Source of the DNA: Novosphingobium resinovorum
GTDB lineage: Bacteria > Pseudomonadota > Alphaproteobacteria > Sphingomonadales > Sphingomonadaceae
Direction of reading: 5' to 3'
Length of the DNA stretch: 64,000 bases
NCBI RefSeq assembly: GCF_027922145.1
Contig: NZ_BSFC01000011.1
Span: forward strand, 558,001-622,000
Made by a program: the position numbers and the translations under genes. The notes below the pieces were generated by a model. That model saw only the letters and a list, made by a program, of their open reading frames with translations. It had not been told where the DNA came from and ran no database searches. Below are positions 34,387 through 42,604 of the stretch, one piece after another; position 1 is the stretch's first letter; each line of letters opens with the position of its first letter.

Positions 34387-35163
34387 TTACTCCCGCACAT
34401 CCAGTTGCCGCAGGACCTCCGCCACTACCTTGGGCGAACTCGAAAAGTCGAGGTGGCTGCAGCGTATCGCCACCGCACGATCGCGCTCGTGCGGCCAGCC
34501 CGCAGCGGCGCGGGGCTGGATGATGCCGTCGCGCGGGCTCCATAGGGCGATCGTCGGTACGGCGGGTTTCTCCGAGAAATCGCAGTCGATCGGCGGGCTG
34601 TCCACCGAATGGCCGGTCACCACCTGATAGGCCTTCCACGCATTGTTGGCCCGCGGATCGCCCGAAAAGGGCGTGCCCATGGTAATGACCTTGGCCACCA
34701 GATGCGGCTCGCGCCGGGCGATCTCGCGCGCGAAGAGGCCGCCGAGCGACCAGCCGACCAATGCGACCGGGTGCCAGTTCTCCCGCGCGATGATCGCCAC
34801 CCGGCGCATGAGGTAGGAGAAATTGCGCTCGTTCGGCCCGAGGTTGAGGCCCAGGCCCCACTGGTGGACATGGTGCCCGGCGGCGGAGAGCGCGTCGGCC
34901 ATCGGCTTCATCCGCTTGGGATGCGCGCCGAAGCCGGGCAGCAGCATGACCGGCATCGGGCTGACTGCCGGCTGCACCCGCTGCCCCGTGAACCGCACCT
35001 TGTGGCCGCCCCGATAGAGCGAGCGCAGTTCCGCCCACAGCAGCTCGAGCGGCGGCTTGCCGACCCCCTCGGGGTGCTGCTCGCGCGCGAAGGCGGCGCG
35101 CCGCGCGATCGCGGCGCGCAGGGATCCCGCGAAGCGTTCCTGTTCCTCGTTCAGCGGATCCAT
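34387..35163 (-). CDS. Alpha/beta hydrolase
   Basis: A 258-residue serine hydrolase. The nucleophile elbow is GWSLGG (in VALVGWSLGGLFAREIARRE), preceded by the oxyanion region VMLLPGFGAHPKRM. The likely acid and base are in LWSPRDGIIQP and RCSHLDFSSSP. The N-terminal ~60 residues (EEQERFAGSLRAAIARRAAF ...) are helical and may cap the site. No signal peptide is present. Lipase- or esterase-like activity is likely; the substrate is unknown. It is 21 nt downstream of the DUF3617 lipoprotein gene on the same strand. Confidence 0.83.
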   Translation of the reverse strand: MDPLNEEQERFAGSLRAAIARRAAFAREQHPEGVGKPPLELLWAELRSLYRGGHKVRFTGQRVQPAVSPMPVMLLPGFGAHPKRMKPMADALSAAGHHVHQWGLGLNLGPNERNFSYLMRRVAIIARENWHPVALVGWSLGGLFAREIARREPHLVAKVITMGTPFSGDPRANNAWKAYQVVTGHSVDSPPIDCDFSEKPAVPTIALWSPRDGIIQPRAAAGWPHERDRAVAIRCSHLDFSSSPKVVAEVLRQLDVRE

Positions 35164-35184
35164 CGCTCTCTTCGCGTTACCCCA

Positions 35185-35754
35185 TCATGTCTTGCAGTCG
35201 CCGAGGCGAGTGGTGGTCAGGTGCATCGTCATCTTCATTGAACCCGTGGGCGCAGGTCCGCCGGTGGTATCCATGTCGACCGTGACATCTGAACCATCGC
35301 GCCTGACCGTGCCATTAAGCGTCATCGTCGATTTGCCATCACCGGCGGACTGGCAATCCATCTGGGCATCAAGCCTGCCGCCATCAACGTCGAACTTCGA
35401 ATAGGAGCACTCGTTCCCCTTGCCCACACCCCTGAACATGTCGCGATAGCCTTTTTCGGCGTCCGCCCTGGTCAGGCAGATGGTGCTTTCCTGCTTCGCC
35501 GCCATCATCGACTTCATCTGTTCGGCGGCTTCCTTCGGCATGCCCGGCACTTCGAGACGGGTGATCTCCACCGTCTGCCGATACTGGCCCGGCTGCGGAG
35601 TATCGAGCTTGGCCGCCTCGTGCTTCACCTCCTCCGCCGACTTCGGTGCACCGCCGCTCCCGGCTTGCTCGCCGTCGTCCTTCGATCCGCAGCCGCCCAG
35701 AACCAGCGCGCCCGTCATCATGCTCAGCGCCGCGATCATGATCCTGCCCTTCAT
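35185..35754 (-). CDS. DUF3617 domain lipoprotein
   Basis: A 189-residue lipoprotein: signal MKGRIMIAALSMMTGALVLG then GC (lipobox L-G-G-C). A charged linker is followed by the DUF3617 core: QPGQYRQTVEITRLEVPGMP, TICLTRADAEKGYRDMFRG, ECSYSKFDVDGGRLDAQMDC and the final MTMHLTTTRLGDC. The four spaced cysteines fit a periplasmic disulfide-bonded beta domain. The function of DUF3617 is unknown; such genes are numerous in sphingomonads. GGAGAAGG precedes the ATG at 35754. It shares a 100-nt divergent promoter region with uvrB. Confidence 0.85.
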   Translation of the reverse strand: MKGRIMIAALSMMTGALVLGGCGSKDDGEQAGSGGAPKSAEEVKHEAAKLDTPQPGQYRQTVEITRLEVPGMPKEAAEQMKSMMAAKQESTICLTRADAEKGYRDMFRGVGKGNECSYSKFDVDGGRLDAQMDCQSAGDGKSTMTLNGTVRRDGSDVTVDMDTTGGPAPTGSMKMTMHLTTTRLGDCKT

Positions 35755-35855
35755 GGCCTTCTCCTCTCCCTGAGATGCACCGAGGGCTATCACCGCCCTG
35801 CCCCAACGCCAACGCCCTGTTGCCGCGGGAACGGATATACCCCATATGTTCCGCC

Positions 35856-38042
35856 ATGGCAGAGATCATCATCCGGCGCGGCCTCGAAGAACCCGATACT
35901 TCGGAGAACTTCGTCCCCCACAAACCGCAGCGGCCCGAGAAATCGATGCCGGGCAAGCCGTTCAAGATCGTCTCGGACTATGCCCCGGCGGGCGACCAGC
36001 CGACCGCCATCGCCGAACTCGTCGCCAGCGCGGCCGATGGCGAGAAGACTCAGGTGCTGCTGGGGGTCACCGGCTCGGGCAAGACCTTCACGATGGCCAA
36101 GGTGATCGAGGAACTGCAGCGCCCCGCGCTGATCCTGGCGCCGAACAAGATCCTGGCCGCGCAGCTCTACGGCGAGTTCAAGGACTTCTTCCCGGACAAC
36201 GCGGTCGAATATTTCGTCTCGTACTACGATTATTACCAGCCCGAGGCCTACGTGCCCCGGTCGGACACCTACATCGAGAAGGAAAGCTCGGTGAACGAGG
36301 CGATCGACCGGATGCGCCACTCGGCCACCCGCGCGCTGCTGGAGCGCGACGACGTCATCATCGTCGCCTCGGTGTCGTGCCTCTACGGCATCGGTTCGGT
36401 CGAGACCTATTCGGCGATGATCTTCGACCTCGTCACCGGCAAGGCGCAGGACCAGACCGAGATCATCCGCAAGCTCGTCGCCCTGCAGTACAAGCGCAAC
36501 GACGTGGCGTTTGCGCGCGGCAACTTCCGCGTCCGCGGCGACAATCTGGAGCTGTTCCCCAGCCATCTGGAAGACGTGGCCTGGCGCATCAGCTTCTTCG
36601 GCGACGATATCGAGGAGATCGCCGAATTCGATCCCCTCACCGGCAAGAAGGGCGCGGTGCTGGAAAAGGTGCGCGTCTATGCGAACTCGCACTACGTCAC
36701 GCCCGGCCCGACGATGCGGCAGGCAAGCGAGGCGATCCGCTTCGAGCTGACCGAGCGGCTCAAGGAACTGGAGGCCGAGGGCAAACTGCTGGAGGCCCAG
36801 CGGCTTGAGCAGCGCACCAACTTCGACCTGGAGATGATCGCCGCCACCGGATCGTGCAATGGCATCGAGAACTACAGCCGCTTCCTGACCGGGCGCATCC
36901 CCGGCGAGCCGCCGCCGACCCTGTTCGAGTACCTGCCTGACAACGCCCTGCTCTTCGTCGACGAAAGCCACCAGACGGTGCCGCAGATCGGCGCCATGTC
37001 CAAGGGCGACCACCGCCGCAAGATCACGCTGGCCGAATACGGCTTCCGCCTGCCCAGTTGCATCGACAACCGCCCTCTCCGCTTCAACGAGTGGGACGCG
37101 ATGCGTCCGCAGACTTTCGCCGTCTCGGCCACCCCCGGCCACTGGGAGATGGACCAGACCGGAGGCGTCTTCGCCGAGCAGGTCATCCGTCCGACCGGCC
37201 TGATCGACCCGCCGGTGGAAATCCGCCCGGTCGAGGATCAGGTGCAGGACTGCATCGCCCAGTGCAAGGACGTGGCGGCCAAGGGCTACCGCACTCTCGT
37301 CACCACCCTCACCAAGCGCATGGCCGAGGACCTGACCGAGTTCATGCACGAGCAGGGCGTGCGGGTGCGCTACATGCACTCCGACGTGGAGACGCTGGAG
37401 CGCATCGAACTGATCCGGGACTTGCGCATGGGCGTCTACGACGTGCTGATCGGCATCAACCTGCTGCGCGAGGGGCTCGACATTCCCGAATGCGGCCTCG
37501 TGTGCATCCTAGACGCGGATAAGGAAGGCTTCCTGCGCAGCGAGACTTCGCTGATCCAGACGATCGGCCGCGCCGCGCGCAACGTGGACGGGCGGGTGAT
37601 CCTCTACGCCGACCGCATGACCGGATCGATGGAGCGCGCGATCGCCGAAACCGACCGCCGCCGCGCCCGGCAGGAGCAGTTCAACCTCGAAAACGGCATC
37701 ACCCCGCAAACGATCAAGCGCCGCATCGCCGACATCGTGGCGGATACCGCCAGCCGCGACGGCGTGGTGGTGGACCTCGAGGATGACAGCACCAGCAACC
37801 TCGTCGGCCACAACCTGCGCTCGTACATCGAGGACCTGGAGAAGCGCATGCGCGCGGCCGCCGCGGACCTGGAGTTCGAAGAGGCCGGACGCCTGCGCGA
37901 CGAGATCAGGCGGCTTGAGCAGAATGAGCTTGGTTTGCCCGAGGCGGAGCACAAGGCGCCGAGGGTGGGGCGTAGCAACGAGGGCAAGCCGGGCACACGC
38001 AAGATGCGGTACGGGAAGACGCAGCGGAAGTTCGGGAAGTAG
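35856..38042 (+). CDS. uvrB: Excinuclease ABC subunit B
   Basis: A 728-residue UvrB, the damage-verifying helicase-like subunit of nucleotide excision repair. Motifs are Walker A LGVTGSGKTFTMAKVI, the beta-hairpin region YFVSYYDYYQPEAYVPRSDT, VDESHQTVPQIGAM (DESH box), GLDIPECGLVCILDADKEGF, LIQTIGRAARN and the C-terminal UvrC-binding UVR motif (EDLEKRMRAAAADLEFEEAG). The N-terminus has ~30 extra residues before KPFKIVSDYAPAGDQP, as in relatives. A near-palindrome GGAAC...GTTCC (35828-35852) abuts the ATG; it does not fit the alphaproteobacterial LexA box. Confidence 0.97.
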   Translation: MAEIIIRRGLEEPDTSENFVPHKPQRPEKSMPGKPFKIVSDYAPAGDQPTAIAELVASAADGEKTQVLLGVTGSGKTFTMAKVIEELQRPALILAPNKILAAQLYGEFKDFFPDNAVEYFVSYYDYYQPEAYVPRSDTYIEKESSVNEAIDRMRHSATRALLERDDVIIVASVSCLYGIGSVETYSAMIFDLVTGKAQDQTEIIRKLVALQYKRNDVAFARGNFRVRGDNLELFPSHLEDVAWRISFFGDDIEEIAEFDPLTGKKGAVLEKVRVYANSHYVTPGPTMRQASEAIRFELTERLKELEAEGKLLEAQRLEQRTNFDLEMIAATGSCNGIENYSRFLTGRIPGEPPPTLFEYLPDNALLFVDESHQTVPQIGAMSKGDHRRKITLAEYGFRLPSCIDNRPLRFNEWDAMRPQTFAVSATPGHWEMDQTGGVFAEQVIRPTGLIDPPVEIRPVEDQVQDCIAQCKDVAAKGYRTLVTTLTKRMAEDLTEFMHEQGVRVRYMHSDVETLERIELIRDLRMGVYDVLIGINLLREGLDIPECGLVCILDADKEGFLRSETSLIQTIGRAARNVDGRVILYADRMTGSMERAIAETDRRRARQEQFNLENGITPQTIKRRIADIVADTASRDGVVVDLEDDSTSNLVGHNLRSYIEDLEKRMRAAAADLEFEEAGRLRDEIRRLEQNELGLPEAEHKAPRVGRSNEGKPGTRKMRYGKTQRKFGK

Positions 38043-38121
38043 CCGGCTTTTCCATAAGGGGGCTTGTTGCGAATCACTTAGTGGCCAGTATTAAAAGTGC
38101 TGCGCATTACTGAGGGCAGCC

Positions 38122-38376
38122 ATGATAAAACCGACAAGACTTTACACTCAACTCCTCGAATCCCGAAACCGAACCGTCGCCTTCCGGGATTTCGAGCGGT
38201 TGCTGAAAGCCTTCGGCTTCGAGCATGTCCGCACGAAGGGCAGTCACCAGATCTGGACGCATCCGTCCCTGCAACGGCCCTTCCCCGTCCAGCCCAGCGA
38301 CAAGGACGCGAAGCCCTATCAGGTTCGCGAGTTCCTTGAACTGGTTGAGCAACACGGGCTATATATCGTCCTGTGA
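38122..38376 (+). CDS. hicA: HicA family toxin (mRNA interferase)
   Basis: An 84-residue HicA. The double-stranded-RNA-binding-like fold shows FRDFERLLKAFGFEHVRTKG, the catalytic His in KGSHQIWTHP, then QREFLELVEQH-like PYQVREFLELVEQHGLYI at the C-terminus. HicA cleaves mRNA and tmRNA when not bound by HicB. Toxin precedes antitoxin, the usual hicAB order; hicB overlaps it by 4 nt. It follows uvrB on the same strand after 79 nt of AT-richer DNA. Confidence 0.88.
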   Translation: MIKPTRLYTQLLESRNRTVAFRDFERLLKAFGFEHVRTKGSHQIWTHPSLQRPFPVQPSDKDAKPYQVREFLELVEQHGLYIVL

Positions 38377-38597
38377 ACGAGCCACATTACCACATCAACC
38401 TGTTTTGGTCGGACGAGGACGCGAGCTGGATCGCGGACGTTCCCGACCTCAAGCCCTGTTCCGCGCACGGCGATACGCGCGCCGAAGCGCTCGCCAACAT
38501 CGACGATGCCATCGCAGGCTGGCTGGACGTGGCGGCCGAAAAGGGCTTGGCCATTCCCGAGCCCCGGTATCGGCCCGCGATCTACGCGGCGGTCTGA
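38373..38597 (+). CDS. hicB: HicB family antitoxin (short form)
   Basis: A 74-residue protein with the partial RNase H-like HicB fold: HINLFWSDEDASWIADVPDL, KPCSAHGDTRAEALANIDDA and AIAGWLDVAAEKG. The GTG start overlaps the hicA stop (GTGA). Many HicB proteins carry an added helix-turn-helix or ribbon-helix-helix for self-repression; none is present here, so autoregulation may be absent or work otherwise. It converges on the deaminase gene, whose stop is 5 nt away. Confidence 0.87.
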   Translation: MNEPHYHINLFWSDEDASWIADVPDLKPCSAHGDTRAEALANIDDAIAGWLDVAAEKGLAIPEPRYRPAIYAAV

Positions 38598-38601
38598 TCC
38601 C

Positions 38602-39717
38602 TCACACCGCCACCCCGCGCGCCTTCGCGAAGGCCGCCAGCTTCGCCTGATAGTTCGCCTTGCGCTCGGGCGTGATCCACGCCGTGTCGAAGGCATTGCG
38701 CGAAATCCGCACCAGTTCCGCCTTCGTCAGCGATGAGCGCGTCTGCGCCTCGATCATGGCCTGGGTGATGTAATTGCTGCCCATGTAGGCCGGGTCGTCC
38801 GAGTTGATCGAGACCTTCAGTCCCTGATCCAGCATCCCGCGCACCACCTCCACCGGCTGCCCGTCCACCACGACCTTGCCCGAGAACGAGGGGCAGACGG
38901 TGAAGGCCATGTCCTTCGCCTTGGCGATGGCGATCAGTTCGGGCGACTGCAGGATGTTGCCGCCGTGGTCGATGCGATCGACGGCGATGTCGACCAGCGC
39001 CTCGCGCAAGTGTTCCAGCGTATCCTTCTGGTTGACGTCGCAATGCGCCGTCACCTTCAGCCCGGCCGCGCGGGCCTTGGCGAAGTGGGCGGCGAACTTG
39101 GCGGGCGGGTTGTCCTTCTCGTCCGAATCGAGGCCGACGCCGACCAGCTTGTCCTTGTAGGGCAGCGCCGCGTCGAGCGCGGCCATCGCGTTGTCCGCCG
39201 TCAGGTCGCGCATGAAACACAGGATCAGCTGTGAGCCGATGCCCAGCTTCGCCTCGGCATCGGCGCGGGCGCGGGTGATGCCGCCGATCACCGCCGCGAT
39301 CGGCACGCCCCGGTCGATGTGCTGCTGGGGGTCGAAGAACATCTCGGCATAGAGCACGTTCTGCGAATGGGCCTTGGCGAGATAGGCGTAGCACAGATCG
39401 TAGAAGTCCTGCTCGGTCAGCAGCACGTTCATGCCCTCGTAGTAGACCTTCAGGAAGGTGGGCAGGTCGTGGAACACGTAGCTGCGCTTCATCGCCGCGA
39501 CGTCGGCATAAGGCAGCTTCACGCCGTTGCGCCTGGCGAGGGCGAACTTCATCTCGGCTTCCAGCGTGCCTTCGAGGTGCACGTGGTACTCGGCCTTGGG
39601 CATGGCGGCGATGAAGGTGGCCATGTCATCCGGCGCGGCGAGGGCACGCATCGGCAGCAGCGGCATGGCGGCAGCGCACAGCGCGCCGCCGATGAGGGAA
39701 CGTCGATCCAGATTCAT
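38602..39717 (-). CDS. Adenine/adenosine deaminase, probably exported by Tat
   Basis: A 371-residue metal-dependent amidohydrolase that removes the 6-amino group of adenine or adenosine. Zinc ligands and active residues are in EYHVHLEGTL (HxH), AHCDVNQKDT, DRIDHGGNIL and VSINSDDPAYMG. GVGLDSDEKDNPPAKF resembles the adenine-deaminase (ADE) subgroup more than true adenosine deaminase (which has GDE motifs). The N-terminus NLDRRSLIGGALCAAAMPLL is a twin-arginine signal followed by ALAAP, implying periplasmic action, unusual for this family. Together with the exported nuclease and nucleoside carrier elsewhere in the window it fits purine salvage. Confidence 0.85.
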   Translation of the reverse strand: MNLDRRSLIGGALCAAAMPLLPMRALAAPDDMATFIAAMPKAEYHVHLEGTLEAEMKFALARRNGVKLPYADVAAMKRSYVFHDLPTFLKVYYEGMNVLLTEQDFYDLCYAYLAKAHSQNVLYAEMFFDPQQHIDRGVPIAAVIGGITRARADAEAKLGIGSQLILCFMRDLTADNAMAALDAALPYKDKLVGVGLDSDEKDNPPAKFAAHFAKARAAGLKVTAHCDVNQKDTLEHLREALVDIAVDRIDHGGNILQSPELIAIAKAKDMAFTVCPSFSGKVVVDGQPVEVVRGMLDQGLKVSINSDDPAYMGSNYITQAMIEAQTRSSLTKAELVRISRNAFDTAWITPERKANYQAKLAAFAKARGVAV

Positions 39718-39869
39718 GTTGATGGCCCACCCCTGAGTTAACGAGGCGGATCATCGAGGCCGGCGCAGGGCTTGTCCAACCGAGAAAACCGGGCGCGGCG
39801 TTGCAGAAAACGGCGAGGCCGAGGGACGCCATCGCAGTGTCGAAATCGACCTGCCGCGTTCCCCTTCAT

Positions 39870-39956
39870 CGTCATTCCCGCGAAGGCGGGAACCCATCTC
39901 CTGACGGTGCCTGCATCACTGGAATCAGTTGGGTCCCCGCCTTCGCGGGGATGACG
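39870..39956. repeat. Inverted repeat, family D copy 2
   Basis: Arms CGTCATTCCCGCGAAGGCGG and CCGCCTTCGCGGGGATGACG flank AACCCATCTCCTGACGG; closely related to 34080-34166. It lies between hemF and the deaminase promoter. Confidence 0.87.
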
Positions 39957-39994
39957 GGATTGAGTCAGGGCTGCCGGCGATGCACTCTAATACC

Positions 39995-40870
39995 TCAGCT
40001 CCAGGTCGCTTCGGGCGGCAGACTCATCAGGATCGCGTCGATATTGCCGCCGGTCTTCAGGCCGAACAGCGTGCCCCGGTCATAGACGAGGTTGAATTCG
40101 GCATAGCGCCCGCGCCATTCCAGCTGCTGCGCCTTGTCGGCGGGGGTGAAGTCCATGCCCATGCGGCGGCGCACCAGCCGGGGGAATACCGCAAGGAATG
40201 CCTCGCCCACCGCCTTGGTGAAGGCGAAGTTCGCCTCCCACGCGGCTTCGTCGCCGCATTCGAGGTGGTCGTAGAAGATGCCGCCGACGCCGCGATGGAC
40301 CTTGCGGTGGGGGATGTAGAAATACTCGTCCGCCCAGGCCCTGAAGCGGTCGTAGTAATCCCCGCCGTGGACATCGCAGGCGGCCTTGAATTCCGCATGG
40401 AACTCGGCCGTGTCCTCCTCATAGGGCAATGGTGGGTTGAGATCGGCGCCGCCGCCGAACCACGCCTTGGTCGTCGTCAGGAAGCGCGTGTTCATGTGAA
40501 CCGCCGGGACATGCGGGTTCGCCATGTGCGCGACGAGGCTGATGCCGGTGGCGGTGAAGCCGTTGTTCTCGGCCGAGGCCCCGTTGATGGTCGCGGCGAA
40601 GTCCTTGGCCAATCCGCCCGAGACGGTCGAGATGTTGACGCCGACCTTCTCGAACACACGCCCTTTCATGAGCCCGCGTGTGCCGCCTCCGGTTTCGCCG
40701 CCCTGTTTGTCTTCGGCACCCTCCACGGCGGCGCGCTGCCAGGGCGTGTAGCCGAACACCGCATCGGAGCCCGCCTCGCGCTCGATCGCCTCGAATTCAG
40801 CGCAAATGCGATCGCGCAAGGTGCGGAACCAGTCGCTGGCGCGCGTCGTGTAGGGGGTCCAGTCCGTCAT
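39995..40870 (-). CDS. hemF: Oxygen-dependent coproporphyrinogen III oxidase
   Basis: A 291-residue HemF that uses O2 to convert coproporphyrinogen III to protoporphyrinogen IX in heme (and bacteriochlorophyll) synthesis. Diagnostic motifs are GGGTRGLMKGRVFEKVGVNI, HMANPHVPAVHMNTRF, WFGGGADLNPPLPYEED, HGGDYYDRFRAW and YDRGTLFGLKTGGNIDAILM. ATG 40870 has GAGGA at the right distance; ATG 40882 is an alternative. It is divergent from pdeM. Confidence 0.96.
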   Translation of the reverse strand: MTDWTPYTTRASDWFRTLRDRICAEFEAIEREAGSDAVFGYTPWQRAAVEGAEDKQGGETGGGTRGLMKGRVFEKVGVNISTVSGGLAKDFAATINGASAENNGFTATGISLVAHMANPHVPAVHMNTRFLTTTKAWFGGGADLNPPLPYEEDTAEFHAEFKAACDVHGGDYYDRFRAWADEYFYIPHRKVHRGVGGIFYDHLECGDEAAWEANFAFTKAVGEAFLAVFPRLVRRRMGMDFTPADKAQQLEWRGRYAEFNLVYDRGTLFGLKTGGNIDAILMSLPPEATWS

Positions 40871-40959
40871 CCGTGTCCTCATGGCAGGTTGCCGTAACGT
40901 GGCACCCTTCGCTTTGCACGGCGCTTGCCAAATTGGACAAGCTGCGGCAAGGAAAAGCC

Positions 40960-41652
40960 ATGGTTCCCTTTTCGTTCTGCGGTCAGGAGATGGTTCTGGT
41001 GGACGGCGCCATGCGGGGTGCCTGCGCGCTCTACTGGCCGCGCGAACAGGCGCTGCTGGTCGCAGACCTCCATCTGGAGAAGGCCAGCTTCTTCGCCCGC
41101 ACCGGCCAGATGCTGCCCCCCTACGACAGCCGCGAGACGCTGGAACGGCTTGCCTCGGCAGTGCGGACCACGGGCGCGCGGCGGGTCTTCGCACTGGGGG
41201 ACAATTTCCACGACAGCGCCGGACCGGACCGGCTGGAGCCGCACGCCGCCGGGATGCTCGCCGCGCTGACCCGCGCGCTCGACTGGGTGTGGATCGCCGG
41301 CAATCACGACCCGCATCTGGGCGCCGAGGCAGGTGGCACCCGAGTCGAGGAACTGATGCTGGCAGGCCTTGCCCTGCGCCACCAGGCTTTGCCGGGCACA
41401 TGCGAAGCGGAAGTCTCGGGCCACTTCCATCCGCGCCTGATGATCGAGGCGCGCGGACGGCGGATTGCGCGCCCTTGTGCGGTGCGCAGCGAGAAACGGC
41501 TGATCCTGCCGGCCTTTGGAGCGTTGACCGGCGGTATGAATGCGGCCGATCCGGCGATCCTGTCCGCGCTTCAGCCGGCCGATGCGATCGAGGCGCTGGT
41601 GCCTGCTCGCGGGCAGTTGATACGCTATCCGCTCTGGCGCAAAGCGGCCTGA
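40960..41652 (+). CDS. pdeM: PdeM-type ligase-associated metallophosphoesterase
   Basis: A 230-residue phosphoesterase. Metal motifs are LLVADLHLEKASFF (D-x-H), ALGDNFHDSAGPD, WIAGNHDPHLG and VSGHFHPRLM. Enzymes of this type are annotated as ligase-associated DNA damage response endonucleases and usually sit with lhr helicase and ligD-like genes. None of those is in view, so the association is by family only. AGGAAAAG precedes the ATG at 40960. It is divergent from hemF and followed by infC after 145 nt. Confidence 0.82.
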   Translation: MVPFSFCGQEMVLVDGAMRGACALYWPREQALLVADLHLEKASFFARTGQMLPPYDSRETLERLASAVRTTGARRVFALGDNFHDSAGPDRLEPHAAGMLAALTRALDWVWIAGNHDPHLGAEAGGTRVEELMLAGLALRHQALPGTCEAEVSGHFHPRLMIEARGRRIARPCAVRSEKRLILPAFGALTGGMNAADPAILSALQPADAIEALVPARGQLIRYPLWRKAA

Positions 41653-41797
41653 ATACCTATATGGCGCGCAAGGCCGGTTTTCCGGTCGGGGCGTTCCATC
41701 TGCAATCTCGTGAAATCGCGCTTTGCGCGCGAGGACGAATCGCATTAATGACCGCCGAATCCAGCCACGTCGACTGTAACGACTCAGGAGAACGCAT

Positions 41798-42340
41798 ATA
41801 GCACCCCCACCCCGGCGCATGATGACGCCACCGGTCAAGAGTGGACCGCGCTACAATAACATGATCCAGTCGGACAAGGTCCGCGTCATCGACCATGAGG
41901 GCGAGAACCTGGGCGTCATGTACACGCGCCAGGCGATCGAGCAGGCAGCTGAGGTCGGTCTCGACCTCGTTGAGGTCTCCCCGAACGCCGATCCGCCGGT
42001 GTGCAAGTTCCTCGACGTGGGCAAGTACCGTTACGAGGCGCAGAAGAAGGCAAACGCCGCTCGAAAGACGCAGAAGACGCAGGAGATCAAAGAGATCAAG
42101 ATGCGTCCGAACATCGACGACCATGACTACGACACGAAGATGCGCAATGTCGTGCGCTTCATCGAGGACGGCGACAAGGTCAAGGTGACGCTACGCTTCC
42201 GTGGTCGCGAGCTTTCGCACCAGCAGCTTGGCATGGACCTCCTGCGCCGTGTGCAGCAGGATGTGGAAGAGATCGCCAAGATCGAAGCCTATCCGCGCAT
42301 GGAAGGCCGCCAGATGCTGATGGTGCTGTCGCCGAAGTAA
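41798..42340 (+). CDS. infC: Translation initiation factor IF-3 (ATA start)
   Basis: IF-3 prevents premature 50S joining and checks start-codon pairing. The N-domain has [20 protein letters not shown] and [20 protein letters not shown]; the linker is Lys-rich; the C-domain has [18 protein letters not shown]. The AGGAG at 41786-41790 lies 7 nt before an in-frame ATA at 41798, giving an N-terminus of I-A-P-P-P-R-R before the first ATG (41819), which lies 28 nt from that site. Rare start codons (AUU in E. coli) let IF-3 repress its own translation, so an ATA start is plausible. From ATA the protein is 180 residues. A terminator follows at 42372-42397. Confidence 0.9.
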   Translation: MAPPPRRMMTPPVKSGPRYNNMIQSDKVRVIDHEGENLGVMYTRQAIEQAAEVGLDLVEVSPNADPPVCKFLDVGKYRYEAQKKANAARKTQKTQEIKEIKMRPNIDDHDYDTKMRNVVRFIEDGDKVKVTLRFRGRELSHQQLGMDLLRRVQQDVEEIAKIEAYPRMEGRQMLMVLSPK

Positions 42341-42371
42341 GCGATAGCTGTCGGTTTCGACGCAAACGAGG

Positions 42372-42397
42372 GGCGTGGCCGATGGCCGCGCCTTTTG
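42372..42397 (+). terminator. Rho-independent terminator of infC
   Basis: A 9-bp stem GGCGTGGCC-GAT-GGCCGCGCC (one T-G wobble) is followed by TTTTGTCGTTT, 31 nt after the infC stop. It shows that infC is not in a long transcript with rpmI-rplT here. Confidence 0.8.
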
Positions 42398-42450
42398 TCG
42401 TTTGAGGATGGGGCTTCGAGACGGCAGAGCGCCATGATCATACCTCCAAT

Positions 42451-42526
42451 CGTCATTGCGAGCGAAGCGAAGCAATCCAGGGCGGTTTATGCTGCCCTGG
42501 ATTGCTTCGCTTCGCTCGCAATGACG
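42451..42526. repeat. Palindromic repeat, family A copy 9
   Basis: Family A palindrome (GAGCGAAGCGAAGC variant) between convergent infC and the J-domain gene. Confidence 0.9.
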
Positions 42527-42557
42527 AAGGGTGGCTTAATCCGATACCATCTCAACC

Positions 42558-42583
42558 CCGCTCAGGCTGAGCTTGTCAAAGCC
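42558..42583. repeat. Family E half-site
   Basis: A single arm, CCGCTCAGGCTGAGCTTGTC AAAG, like those of the inverted repeats at 2924-2995 and 24793-24874, with no second arm nearby. Confidence 0.6.
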
Positions 42584-42604
42584 CCGTGAGCGAAAAGCCG
42601 CCGC

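Noticed and set aside
35828..35852. LexA (SOS) box for uvrB
   Set aside because: The alphaproteobacterial LexA consensus is a direct repeat GTTC-N7-GTTC. The site here is GAAC...GTTC with a longer spacer, so only an unassigned dyad is reported.
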